From Branchiostoma belcheri (Eukaryota > Chordata > Leptocardii > Amphioxiformes > Branchiostomatidae), in NCBI RefSeq assembly GCF_001625305.1, contig NW_017804242.1, positions 7,179,383 to 7,243,382 on the forward strand: a stretch of 64,000 bases of DNA. The letters are read 5' to 3'. Positions 27,001 through 39,400 of this stretch are shown one piece after another. The number at the start of each line of letters is the position of its first letter. Position 1 is the first letter of the stretch. The translations under genes were made by a program, and so were the position numbers. The notes under the pieces were generated by a model. It did no database searches. It saw only the letters and a list, made by a program, of their open reading frames with translations, and had not been told where the DNA came from.

Positions 27001-27338
27001 CATGACAGATTTAATCATAATAAGTACAAATAAGTAACCATTTCAAAACTTAGGCCAATTACATACCAAATAAATTCAAATACTAGAGTACTTTTTATGA
27101 GTGCATTGAATTTTATAGACTCTGTCCCATTACTTGACCGAGCCTCGGACGCCATGCTAATCATATACAAACAGGAACTAGCCAGATGTATGTCTCTTAT
27201 ATGACTCACGAGTGCATATAATTTTATAGATTCTCTCCCCGTAAATGGCTAAGGACGCCATGCTAATCACAAGTACAAGTAAGTCTTCCGTGCACACATC
27301 GGTAGACTTAGGTCTCTTATATGACTAATGGGGCACAC
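24090..27338. repeat. Satellite array with 445-bp higher-order unit
   Basis: The anchor CATGAGTGCATTRAATTKTA recurs at 25911, 26078, 26357, 26523 and 26803. Spacings alternate about 167 and 280 bp, so the true unit is a 445-446 bp dimer of two diverged monomers. Other conserved words are TTAGGTCTCTTACATGAATA and GTGCACACATCCC. Diverged copies extend left to about 24090, and the array resumes at 29539-29690 after a transposon insertion. No gene seen inside. Confidence 0.85.
25153..25742. mobile_element. Solo LTR (590 bp) in the satellite
   Basis: Begins TGTAAC and ends GTTACA, flanked by a 4-bp duplication GCAC (25149-25152 and 25743-25746). A TATA-like GGATAAAAGGG near 25409 and AATAAA at 25629 are in the order expected of an LTR read on the plus strand. 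The empty site is visible in neighbouring satellite units as ATGGCACCATGC. No internal retroelement sequence, so the element was lost by LTR-LTR recombination. Confidence 0.85.
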
Positions 27339-28385
27339 TAAGGGACTGTACGATATTTACCGGGGGGGGGAGGGCTGGTGCACTGGGGGGGAGGGCCATT
27401 GAAAAATTTTTTGGCCTGGGGGGAGGGCCATGGAAAAAAAATTTGAGCCGGGGGGAGGGCCATCGAAAAAAAACGGCCTGGGGGGGAGGGCCACCGAAAA
27501 ACTTTTGTAAAATATGGCGTCGCGTAGTACCGAATTACAAGAAATACGCCGGAAATTCCCGAATATAGTACGCACTTTTTACATTTTTCAAAATCCCAGA
27601 AGTGTCTCGGGCCGTCGCCAAAGTCGCGGTGCGTACTTTATTTGAGTTTTCCGCCGATAAATCCGTGGACGACCCGGGAATAAAGCGGGACACCGGCACG
27701 GGGAGCTTGGCACATTGATCGTCCATACCATGTTTAGATAAGAATATTGACGAGTGGAAATAAAGTTAAACTTCAATAAATGAACATATTTCCTGTGACT
27801 ATCGTCGATATTGACACCAAGTTGCGGTAAAAGAAGAAGTCAAGTCAACCACGGTAAGAAAATGTAGGTCTCTGGCAATGACGCCCGGCGCTTTGTCATG
27901 CCGACGGGATCGTTCCCCAGCTAGCCGGCGCCGATCTCAGTGGAACCCCGGCAAAAATATAACCTCCCGTAAGTATACATACAATTGTAGGGTTTATGAG
28001 TAGTAATATTTGAAATGGTCCGCAAGCCGTGAACGTTCTTGATCGTCGTAACGTAATATGTGATAACATAACAGTTGTGCCTCGACTGATGGTCATCATT
28101 TCCAATACACTTCCGGCTTGAGTTCAACTCAGGAATCTTCAACAAAGATTATGCCCATGTCGTTTCAAAGGTTCAGAAATTGTTAACCATGTTTCACTTC
28201 GTATCACAAATATTTTTAAATCTTAATAAATGCCACAGGAAATTACTTTGTAGCGGGCTACACCAGCCAGTACGACGTGAAAATTCCATCTAGATGTACT
28301 CCTACTCGACTGTTCGGCAAGCTACAATGATAGGGGCGGAGTTAACTTAAAATGTAGCCTTTGATGAAATCTTACCGCCCGGCCG

Positions 28386-28592
28386 GTGGGTGGGGTGTTT
28401 GGCGCGCCGACAGGCAAAGTACACCTACAGCTGAAAAACACAGAGAGGGCCGTGGCATGCGCAGCGCTGAGGACAGCTTTCCAGAACATGGACCCCGAGA
28501 AGGAAGTCTTTCTTTCCTCTGAACAGACTGTACTTATAAGTTTTACGGAGTACAAATTAATAAACACACTGTTTATTCCTTTGATTTTGTGA
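28386..28592 (+). CDS. Unrecognised ORF inside the TIR transposon
   Basis: 68 codons, beginning MGGVFGAPTGKVHLQLKN, ending just before an AATAAA overlap region near 28558. Composition is protein-like, but no family is recognised. It could be a terminal exon of a broken transposon gene, a captured host exon, or chance. It faces the minus-strand ORF at 28646-28855, with AATAAA on both strands between them, the arrangement of two convergent genes. Confidence 0.2.
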   Translation: MGGVFGAPTGKVHLQLKNTERAVACAALRTAFQNMDPEKEVFLSSEQTVLISFTEYKLINTLFIPLIL

Positions 28593-28645
28593 CAAAAACC
28601 GATCTATCACATAACGAGAGATTACTTGAAACGCAGTCAAACTTG

Positions 28646-28855
28646 TCACTTTCTCCTATTCGGAATCGAAAGTCCCATTGATCCCAGTGTGTTAATTGGT
28701 TTCGGTAGCACCTCAACACCCAAATACTCCGCCCAGTTCTCCGCCTGTATGATTGTTTCTCTCCATGGGTCAATCGCGCGGGCGCTATTAAAGAAGTGTT
28801 CGGCGCATTTCGTATTAAAAACATTAAAGCTACGTACTTGTGCATCAACATTCAA
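28646..28855 (-). CDS. Unrecognised ORF inside the TIR transposon, convergent partner
   Basis: 69 codons including NTKCAEHFFNSARAIDPWR and AENWAEYLGVEVLPKP. It has a globular look (aromatic and charged residues well mixed) but no recognised domain. It is a candidate exon of a transposon-encoded or captured protein. Confidence 0.2.
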   Translation of the reverse strand: MNVDAQVRSFNVFNTKCAEHFFNSARAIDPWRETIIQAENWAEYLGVEVLPKPINTLGSMGLSIPNRRK

Positions 28856-29535
28856 GTACCCCCCCCCCCCTCGTTACCGATAAAATCAATATTGAAATAT
28901 TGTCTTTTTTTCACGAATCTTTATTGACCATTGCTTGTTTGATCACCAAGACACCAACACTCCAAAGCTGGATCCAAATCTGTGCGTTTCGCCGCACTTG
29001 CCTTACCTTTCGATGCGGTGGTGACGTCTTGCAAGTCGGCTGTGGCCGGCGGTGAAAAACAAAAGAACTTGAAACGTTTCCCGCTACGTTACCATACCAT
29101 CACGTAGCACACGGCATAAATCTAGTTTTTAACAATTTTAAATTTGTTTGGAACGACGAACTGTCATACTACATGTTCACTGTGGTACCGGCCGTGCGTA
29201 GAAGGGGTGCGTACTTAATTCGAGTTTTTCCATTTTACGTTTCAGACGGGGATATTTGTCTCCCACCAGCCCCAAATCGGGGGTGCGCACTTTAATCGGG
29301 ATGCGTACTTCATTCGGGAATTTACGGAGGGAGAAAGAGACATGGACTGGAAAAAAATTATGGGGGGGAGGGCCACCGAAAAATTTTTTGGGGTGGGGGG
29401 AGGGCCATTGAAAAAATTTTGAGCCGGGGGAGGGCCATTGAAAAAAAATTTGAGCCGGGGGGAGGGCCATGGAAAAAATTTTTTACCGGACCATTTTGCA
29501 CCAGCCCTCCCCCCCGGTAAATATCGTACAGTCCC

Positions 29536-29690
29536 TAAGTACAAATACATTTATATAACCATTACGCTCATGTAGATTTAGGCCTGTCACATGATTGAGT
29601 ACATAATACTAAGTACAAGTACGTGGCCATTTTAAAACTTAGGTCTCTAACATGAATAAAGGGACCTCACAAAATGAGTTTCTTAGGAAA
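29536..29690. repeat. Right remainder of the satellite array
   Basis: Continues the unit broken by the transposon (ACTTAGGTCTCTAACATGAA) and stops before the last exon of the lectin/EGF gene. Confidence 0.75.
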
Positions 29691-29815
29691 TATACAAAAA
29701 TCATGTTGTAGTCCCTACTGGTTTGAAGTAAACTTAAACCAATGTCTCTGTATCATCTGAAGAACGAATGAAAATTCCCCTGGCACTTAACGATTTGGTT
29801 AGCAGTCCAAACACT

Positions 29816-31973
29816 TCAAGCTTTACGCTTGCAAATGTAGAAATACTTAGAGTCACACAGTTGGTCCGTCCATTGTCCTTTATCGTTTGTTGGTCCGAAC
29901 CACCATTTCTTCCAAGTCTGTTTGAATATGAATTTATTGATTAGGCTTTTCACAATGAAACAAGCACGTATAACGTGGGCAGCATTGCGTATGACGTATT
30001 TACGAATTACAAGACAATGGATATTACCTGAATGAATGATTATATCGAAGATGATGATGAAGAAATGGCATAACCCCTCAGTATAAAATTTAGAAATTAC
30101 CCCCCCCCCCCCATCTCTCACTGGAAACGGAGCTTACTATGACTTGTTATACGTAGGAAATATAACCAAAATCGATATATTGACAATGGCTATTATGAAA
30201 TGGCTACATAAAGACCACATATAACGTTGAACACTCCTATAATTTGATGGAAAACATACTATAGCTTTCTTCATTATATTTACCCTAACGTCTTGTAATT
30301 ATATATGATTACCTTTGTTGATTTTTTTCAAATATCACAAATAGTTATTTGATTAAAGACAAAGCAGAAGCACAAACCTTGGTGTAAATGCCAGCACATT
30401 TCGCTCGTTCGATGGGATTCAGAAAACCCAGGCCATCGGGTTCACCAGGAGCCCAGTTCTTGTAGGTGATACTAGATCCATCTGTCCAGGTCCATCGCCC
30501 ATGAATGCTCCTGAGTCCCATCCAGGCTGTGTTTTTGCTACCCTTAACGTCTGCAATCGAAAAAAAATACGTCCTGGGACTTGATAGCAGCCAGTGAATT
30601 CGTCATTTGCCAGTAATGTCCTCTTTTACATTAACAAAACCCCTGCTAAGTAAGTGTATAATTAGGTGATTTTCTGTTGCAATAGTTAAATACTTAGGGG
30701 TGATGGACGGAAGATAGGAAAACTCAATGATACGAAAAGATTAAGATTAATGGTTTACTATAGTTAAATTCCATAGATTCTTCTGTTTTCTTAGCTACTC
30801 TTACTATCAGTGCCCATGTTTATGGCTTCACCAGACCACGAAGACATATCATTTCCCTCATGTTTCTCCTTCTTCTCCTGCCATTTTGTCAGAAGGATTC
30901 AATTTCTGAATTTTTTTGGCCAAATACCTCCAGACGTTTTTTTAATATTTGGCTTTTATCTGGATTTTTGCCATTTTCTTACAAAATCTAGGTTTCTTCT
31001 TATGTTTCTCCTTCTATCCCTGCCACTTCGTTGAACTGATTCAACTTTGGGGACCAAATGACCTGATGACATTTGCAATCTCCAAGCAGATACATGGTGG
31101 CATGGGTATCTTCGAGCTGATGCACAGTGGCTTCGTCTTCAAGCAGATACAGGGGGAATGACCACATCCAAAAATGGACCTATCCCCCTCCCACACAAAT
31201 GAATTGTTTTTAAGTCACCCTGTTCAAAATGTGGTGTTCTAACAATCTTTACCCCCATACACGGTGGCATGGATCCCGTCTATCTACATGTTCCAACAGC
31301 AAAAGGTATTGGAAGATTCCATTGCTGCATGGGGGTATAGACTGTTGGAACACCACATTTGGAACAGGGGTGACGTAGGGACAATTCATTTGTGTGGGAG
31401 GGGGATAGGTCCATTTTCGGATGTGGTGAAGCCATGCTGCATTTACTCATGAGCAATGGCTCAAATGTCGGCCTTTCTAGTGCTTTTAAAACTTTATATA
31501 GTATAATAATCATGTTCATGCTTTACAAGGTACTGAAGTCAATGCCTTTATCAAACTGTGAAGGAATATCATTACTATCACATTAATTATTAATACAAAA
31601 GCACTCGGCAACTACTCTTGGCCGACAATATCGTTTCAGATATCGACAATATCGACTCCATGCTTCTGACTGGTGTCTAATACCCAGTTTGCGTACATTA
31701 GCGCCCATCTACTTAAGTTAGAGTTTAAAGTTAAAAACTCGAAAGCCAAATATGAGACTAGATGTTAGATATGTACATCGGAATATGCTGTATGATACCC
31801 ACCTTTAATGATGGAACGTTTAATGAAATTGCCCTCGTAAGCGCTTGTGATAGATAAAAGATTTGCGCCTTGCTGTTGACACTGGTTATCTGCTGCAGAC
31901 CAGGTAGCCCGCTCAACCATTAACTTGTAGCAGTGATTGTTAAACTCAGTCCAAGAAGAAGGACATGGTTGGG
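29816..31973 (-). other. C-type lectin domain exons of the minus-strand receptor
   Basis: Three exons make a C-terminal long-form lectin domain (about residues 814-961). Cysteines sit in [33 protein letters not shown] and YICKRK, enough for the usual three disulfides. WMGL corresponds to the family WIGL core. The calcium/sugar loop reads EPD, not the usual EPN (mannose) or QPD (galactose), and the WND site reads WTD. Sugar specificity therefore cannot be assigned. Confidence 0.85.
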
Positions 31974-33410
31974 CTAGGAAAGACAAGAATGGAGGAATTT
32001 TAAAGTTAAAACTTTTGTTCCAACACACAAAAAAAATTCTCTCACCTAGAGCTTTCGACCAGTCACTCTGGTCTTCCTCAGTAGACATCCTCCTTCGCAG
32101 GGCTAAAATCCTCCGGTTCCTTCCTTCGGGTTTTAGCCCTGCTATTTACCGCTGACAGTTTGACTTTTGGTGACGTCACTTATAAATAATTCATGAGCTT
32201 GCCTTATTTGGCACAAACCAATCAGCGCCAAGATTACAACTTTACAAAATGGCGGCGCGGTAGAATAACAACAACAGAGAAGCATGGAGCGTGCTGAGGG
32301 GGGAGGAACCAAGATTTGCTTGTTTTGTGGGAAGGGGGTCGTTCCAAAAAGTTACCGCTCGCTGTTTTCAGTTCACGTGACCTCCCTTCACGCACAGATC
32401 CGGCAGATTTTGCGCGTGACACCTGACAAAAAAGTCTGGACGAGGAAAGGGCTGTCAAGCGCCATCTGCCGCGAGTGCTTTGCAAAACTTAACCGGCTGG
32501 CCAAGACGGATGTCGGGGGGCTTGCCCTAACTCTGTCTCGGCTTTGGCCAGGGCTTTGGCCGCTGCTGGGAAGCCCATATAGCACAGGCTCTTCCCTCCT
32601 CCTGTCCGCACACTCAGAAAAACGTCCCTGCCATCAAGCAGCGCCCGTAGCGTCGACTGCTGATGCTCACGAAGCCGCTCGACTCCAAATAAATCTTGCA
32701 CGGCTCGCACGAAACTTCTAGTATCTGTAATAGCCGCCATCTTGGCCTGTCCCAACATGGGAATGTAAGACGTAACCTGATTGGCTAATAGGTTCCCAGC
32801 GACCTTTGCGGTTTTTGCGCAAAGCTCGGTGCGCAAATTCTCTGATTGGCTGACAGCAGTTTGGCGGTGACGTCACCAAAAGTCAAACTGTCAGCGGTAA
32901 ATAGCAGGGCTAAAACCCGAAGGAAGGAACCGGAGGATTTTAGCCCTGCGAAGGAGGATGTCAGTAGACTGACCCAGTGAAGCTTGTCACGTGGCTTCTT
33001 TGACGTGTGACGTCAACACTGGGTCAAAGGTATCTGGTAGACGATGTCGACCCCCGTAGCGGTTCAATGTAGGGGGCTTCACTGGGTCAGTCTACTGGGG
33101 AAGACCAGAGTGACTGGTAAAAAGCTCTAGGTGAGAGAATTTTTATGTTGGAACAAAAGTTTTAACTTTAAACATGCAACTTTCATGATAATAATGGAGG
33201 AAGTTACTCCAGGAGGTTCGGAAACCTGTGATTTTTTTTCCGAACAGGATTTAAAAGGCCCGAAACTAAAATTAGTTTGTTTGTCCAAGAGTCTTTGCTT
33301 CAAATCTAGTCTAAACATGTTTTGTAAGAAATCTTCGTAACAAAATAAATATATTTGTAAAATCTAAAATCCACTAGTATAATAATTCTTACAATCCCAC
33401 ATACCTACTT

Positions 33411-33465
<55 letters not shown>

Positions 33466-36400
33466 CATACACACATAAAAAGGATGCCACCTTGCTGACA
33501 GTTCTTTCCAGTCCAACCAGGGTCGCAGTTACACATGTAACCGCCATCTTTGTTCACACAGCGGCCATGTTTACAGGGAATTTCGACACACTCATTTATG
33601 TCTGTAGAACAAAGGACGGAAGTAATGTGCCTTAGTACAGGACGTCCATTAAATATCTGTCTCGATTTGCCACAGATACTGCAAAATAAAACATTTTTGG
33701 AGCTCACGTCTAACAGTTTTGTTGACGGTACAGAGATGTTTACCTTTTCCATTCAGTGCATTCCATGTTTCCAGGAGTTGGTAACGCTAAAAAGATACAC
33801 TTAAGACAACTAGCAACAAAACACTGTATTAATGTTCAAAAGTAAAAGTGTAAAAATCAACAGCTTTTGAAAAAAAGGTGTTTCTTTGCACATTACGTAC
33901 CATTCCGGCAGTTGCTTCCAGTCCATCCACGTAAGCAAATACATTTGTATCCGCCATCCTTGTTTTCACAGTGTCCATGTCTGCATGGTATTCCAGCACA
34001 CTCATTAATATCTGTGTTATAAAAGAGTATATAATTGTCTTATTACACGTTTTCGAGTTTTTTTAATGATTATACAATTAATTCTGTAAACCTGTGTTTG
34101 CACCATGTACCATTCGATGTATCCAGGCCCTGGATTCCAGGAATAGGAAGATAAGGGATTAGGGATATTGATAAATAATGAGGAATATCAACTATTTGTC
34201 TTTGGTGACGATAAACACTTCAGTCTGCTTGCAGTCCTTTTCAGTCCGTCCAATAGAGCAGGAAAAAGACATTATTGTGTCCACCATATTGTATACGCAG
34301 AGGAGTCCATGTCCGCCAAAAATTTACCAAAATATTTATAAATGCACAGACCCCATCCCCCCAACATACACCAGCAAACACACACATAGACAAACACAAA
34401 TGTACAAAAGTGAAGCCACCTTGCTGACATTTCTGTCCAGCCCATCCACTGTCGCATTTGCAGTTGAATCCGCCATCTTTGTTCATACAGCGTCCATGTT
34501 GACAGGGATTTGTGATGCACTCATCTATGTCATCTATCACTAAAACGTAGGTAAATCAGTCCACATACAGATGTAGAAAAGTTATGCAAATTAGACCTCC
34601 ATTTGCAGAACTGTAACATAGCCAATTCAATCATCAGTGTCTACATACCGAAAACTCAAGACCATCCTTCAACCGATTCTTGAGTTATCAAGAGTCCCAA
34701 ACTAACCTCCATTCTTCCTAAGCACAGGACCTATCTAAAAACAGGGTTCGCCACAGTACAATAACATTAGCCGCCAGACGGGTTAGTATTTAAATATGTA
34801 AACCCATCTACTACGTTTCATTGCAATAAATCCACACCTTTATGAGTTATTGTGCTAAATTCCATACATATATATATGTACATGCATACAAAGATACGTA
34901 TTAATGCTAAAAACATTCTGGCAAAGGTAACTGGATTTCAAAATAAAATTATACAGTAGATATGAATAGTGCATAGATGAATCTCTGGAATCTTTTAAAC
35001 GTATCCCTATTATAATAGATAAAGAAAGAAAGGATGTCCAGTCCATTTAGTAAGCAGGTACAATTGTATCCGCCATCTTGTTTAACAGCGGCCATGCTCA
35101 CATTGATTCCCTCGACATTTTTTTGATTAAAGAGTATCATTGCATTTAGTGATTAACCGGTTATGCAATGGACTCACCATTTTTGCAGTCTTGTCCAGTC
35201 CACCCAGGTGAGCAGACACAATTGTATCCGCCATCTTTGTTCACACAGCGGCCATGTTTACATGGATTCTCTTTACACTCATTGACGTCTGTTTTGAAAA
35301 GATAACAATAAGTAATCATGTTAAAAAATCAAATGGATATTGCACAATTAGGTACAAGTCTTAAACAAGCTGAAAATATATTGATTAAAGAAAATCATTA
35401 CATTTAGAAACTAACTGCTTATTAATTGGACTCACCATTTTCACAGTCATGTCCAATCCAACCAGGTGAGCAGTTACAGTTGTATCCGCCATCTTTGTTC
35501 GCACAGATGCCTTGTTTACATGGATTTTCTTTACACTCATCGACATCTGTTTTGTATCAAAGATAATAGTAAAACATATTCACAAGTTGTTAAACATTTA
35601 ACACAATTAAACACTAGTCTCGACATATATAAATGATTTTAAAGAGAAATATTGCACTTTGTAACTAACTGCTAATTCAATGGACTCACCATTTTCACAG
35701 TCATGTCCAGTCCACCCAGGTGAGCAGGTACACTTGTATCCGCCATCTTTGTTCTCACAGCGTCCATGTTTACATGGATTCTCGTTACACTCATCGACAT
35801 CTGTTTTATAAAGGTAACAATAAATCATCATGTTTAATTAAAATACTCAGAAAATGCTAATATGTAATGAACATTGCACAATCAAACATTGGTCTTAATT
35901 AAGCTCGACATGTATTCAATAAACAGAAACATTCCATTTAGTAATCAACTGCTAATCCAAGATCAGTGGACTCACCATTTTGGCAGTTCTGTCCAGTCCA
36001 TCCGGGTGAGCAGATACAGTTGTATCCACCATCTTTGTTCACACAGCGGCCATGTTTACATGGATTGTCTTTACATTCATCGGCATCTGTTCCGTAAAGA
36101 TAACAATAAAACATAATGTTTAAAAAATCTAATAAACCCTGCATAGTAAAACATTGGCCTCTATTGAGCCAGCTCGACATATACTCAATGAAGAGAAACA
36201 TTATATTTACTAATCAACTGCTAATCCAAGATCAATGGACTCACCATTTTCACAGTCATGTCCAGTCCATCCAGGTGAGCAGGCACACTTGTATCCGCCA
36301 TCTTTGTTCACACATTGACCATGTTTGCATGGATTATCTTTGCACTCATCGGCGTCTGTTTTGTAAAGATAACAATGAAACACCATGTTAAAACACATTC

Positions 36401-39400
36401 ATAAAATGTTACAAAGTCTAATAAACATTGCATAATAAAACATTGGCCTTAACTGTATATTTAACTATATATTCAATAAAGAGAAACATTCCATTTAGTA
36501 ATCAACTGCTAATCCAAGATCAATGGACTCACCATTTTGGCAGTTCTGTCCAGTCCATCCAGATGAGCAGATGCAGCTGTATCCGCCATCTTTGTTCTCA
36601 CAGCGGCCATGTTTACATGGGTTATCTTTGCACTCATCGACATCTGTTCCGTAAAGATAACAATAAAATATCATGTTTAAAACATTTCATTAAATTTTAA
36701 AAAATCCAATGAATGTTGCATAATAAAACATTGGCCTCAAATGAGCTCGACATATATTCAATAGAGAGAAACATTAACATTCCATTTAGTAATCAACTGA
36801 TATTCCAAGATCAGTGGACTCACCATTTTGGCAGTTCTGTCCAGTCCATTCAGGTAAGCAGGTACATTTGTATCTGCCATCTTTGTTCACACAGCGGCCA
36901 TTTTTACATGCCATTGGATTCCCTTTACACTCATCGACATCTGTTTTATAAAGATAACAATAAAACATCAGCTTTAATATATTCACAAGTTTAAAATCTA
37001 ATAAATTTTGCACAAATAAATATGAGTCTCAATCAAGCTTTATATATCATTAAAAAAAGGAAAATTGGCATTTGTTAATTAACTAGTTTTTCAATGGACT
37101 TACCATTTTTACAGTCTTGTCCAGGTGAACAGACACAATTGTAACCGCCATCTTTGTTCACACAGCGGCCATGTTCACATGGGTTCTTCATGCACTCATC
37201 GATATCTGTTTTGAAAAGATACCAATGAAATATCATCTTTAGAATATTAATGAGAAATCAAAATCCAATGAATGTTGCACGAAAAAACACTACTTTCAAT
37301 CAAGCTCAACATAGATTTAGAAAAAAAAACATTCAGGAAAACATTGCATTCAAAAAATGACAGCTAAGTCATTGGATCATGGACTCACCATTTTGGCAGT
37401 CATGTCCAGTCCATCCAGGTGGGCAGGTGCAGTTGTATCCGCCATCTTCGTTCACACATTGACCATGTTCACATGGATTCTTTTTACACTCATCAACATC
37501 TGTTTTGTAATAATAACAATTAAAGATCATATTTTAACGAATACGACAACGATTCTCGATAGCACAACACAAATTTAATACGGAAAAACATAAATTTGAT
37601 AAGGAAAACATTGCATTAAAAAATGACAGCTAAGTCATTCGTTTGCGGCCATGTTTACATGGATTATCTTTACACTCATAGACATCTGTTTCATAGAAAT
37701 GATAATAAAAAATTATCGCTAAAATATTTACATGATAAAAAATCTAATGAATGTTGCACAAATAAATGCCAGTCTTAATCAAGCTCACTATATATTGAAC
37801 AAAAAGAGAAACATTGTTTTTAGTAATTATCTGATAATTTAATGGACTCACCATTTTCACAGTCATGTCCAGTCCATCCTGGTGAGCAGGTGCAATTGTA
37901 TCCGCCAACTTTGTTCACACAGCGTCCATGTTCACATGGATTCTTTTTACACTCATCGACATCTGTATTGTAATTATAGCAATAACACATAATATTTTTT
38001 ACAAATACTACAACGATTCTCGATCGGTTTTAACATACATTGATTAAAGGGAAGCATTGAATTTAGTTGCACAAAAACACTACTTTCAATCATTTTCAAC
38101 ATACATTTGATAGGGAAAAAACATTGCATTCAAAGAATGACGGCTAAGTCAATGGACTCACCATTTTGGCAGTTCTGACCAGTCCATCCAGTTGAACAGG
38201 TACAATTGTATCCGCCATCTTTGTTCTCACAGCGGCCATGTTTACATGGATTCTCTTTACACTCATCGACATCTGTTTCATAGACATGACAATAAAACAT
38301 CATCGTTAAAATATTAACATGTTAATAAAAAAAAATCTAATAAATGTTGCACAAATAAGCGCCAGTCTTAAAAAAGAGAAACCTGGTATTTAGTAATTGA
38401 CTGCTTATTCAATGGATTTACCATTTTCACAGTCATGTCCAGTCCAACCAGGTGAACAGGTACAATTGTATCCGCCATCTTTGTTCTCACAGCGTCCATG
38501 TTCACATGGATTCTCTTTACACTCATCGACGTCTGTTTAGTTAAAGACAAAAATATCTCGTGTTAAAATGTTCACAAAATTAGAAAAAATGTGATTCAAA
38601 TTTGCACAATTAATTCATTTTACCATCTATTTCTGTGTTCTACTTAGTTGCTTATGCATAGGTCACATTTCCAAGCCGGGGCCCGGCCGGGCTGTTTGTA
38701 TGAACAAAAAATCAATAATTCTTATCAGGAATATACAAAAATTGTACTCATGATGATCTTTTGAACTTCTCTTGTATTTTGTTGTCTTTTGTATCATAAT
38801 TTTCGTTCCATAAGACTGCCCGGCCGGGCCCCGGTTTGGAAATGTGACCTCAGCATTAGCATTGCTTTACAGAGTAATATTGAGTGCTAGTTAACTGTCT
38901 GTGCAAGTCTACATAAGTAATACTTTTGAATACAACACTAAGACATATTTTTGTTTGTGTTATCATGTTTCGTAACCTTAGATTTTATATAACAAGGCTA
39001 ATGACCTCAAAATTCTTCTGCCCCCCTATTTGTTTGTCGCCATATTGCAATAGATTTGGACTATTTTTTGGTTGGTGTCATTAATAATATTTACTAGCCT
39101 TTTGCCTCATGGCTTATAAGAATATGTCTTACCAGTGCTTGTTACAAACTTGAGGGTTGTAGGTAAGTCCTCTGTGACGTGATTGGTGTTGGCAAACGAA
39201 TCCATTATGAACGAAGGTTCAGTGGTATAGTTGGCGGGGAAGAGGTTTTCATTGTAGAATAATGTCGACCATGGGACAGTCGGCTGAATTTGGTTCGAGA
39301 CGATCCCAATGTCTTCCTCCGATTTATGATTCACCTAAATTTTGTATAGCTCCATTGTCATTTCAGAACACTGGACATTTCCCACAGCATCTCAATTGTA

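Larger units (their letters stand above)
27342..29535. mobile_element. 2.2-kb DNA transposon with 40-bp TIRs and TAA target duplication
   Basis: Ends are GGGACTGTACGATATTTACC and its exact complement, the match continuing through a G-rich tract and AGGGCTGGTGCA. The flanking duplication is TAA (27339-27341, 29536-29538). TAA duplication and GGG ends fit PIF/Harbinger. Both ends carry three to four tandem copies of GGGGGAGGGCCATNGAAAAA in the same orientation, and inside these a GTGCGTACTTNATTCGAG motif, both likely subterminal repeats. No transposase DDE motif was recognised; two weak internal ORFs are listed separately. Confidence 0.75.
31999..33172. mobile_element. 1.17-kb foldback DNA transposon with ZAD-like and RecQ-like remnants
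   Basis: Long terminal inverted repeats run inward from TTTAAAGTTAAAACTTTTGT at both ends through CTCTCACCTAGAGCTTT and a second block ending at the GACGTCAC sites near 32170 and 32870. The core retains two convergent coding fragments (32284-32520 plus and 32739-32560 minus) and looks like an internally deleted copy. It sits in the intron between the last EGF exon and the first lectin exon. Confidence 0.75.
33491..38532 (-). other. Tandem EGF exon array (15 intact exons)
   Basis: Each exon encodes one EGF domain, usually 111 nt, phase 1-1. The consensus is [26 protein letters not shown] then SPGWTGxDCxNG, giving Cys spacing 4-4-8-1-8. DxDEC plus CxNxxxxYxC is the calcium-binding EGF signature, including the Asp/Asn hydroxylation site. 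Spacing between most exons is 254-310 bp, and the introns are alike too, so exon and intron were duplicated together. Odd members: 37205-37104 lacks the three residues WTG; 36940-36824 has two extra residues before Cys2; 34533-34420 has an extra Asp. Confidence 0.92.

Noticed and set aside
33405-33490. Extension of the last minus-strand EGF exon into (AC)n-encoded residues
   Set aside because: The donor CAAG/GTGG at 33491 is in place and the following residues are pure microsatellite.
35178-38532. CRISPR-like array of regularly spaced repeats
   Set aside because: The regular ~270-bp repeat is duplicated EGF exon plus intron, with intact splice sites and reading frames in a eukaryotic gene.
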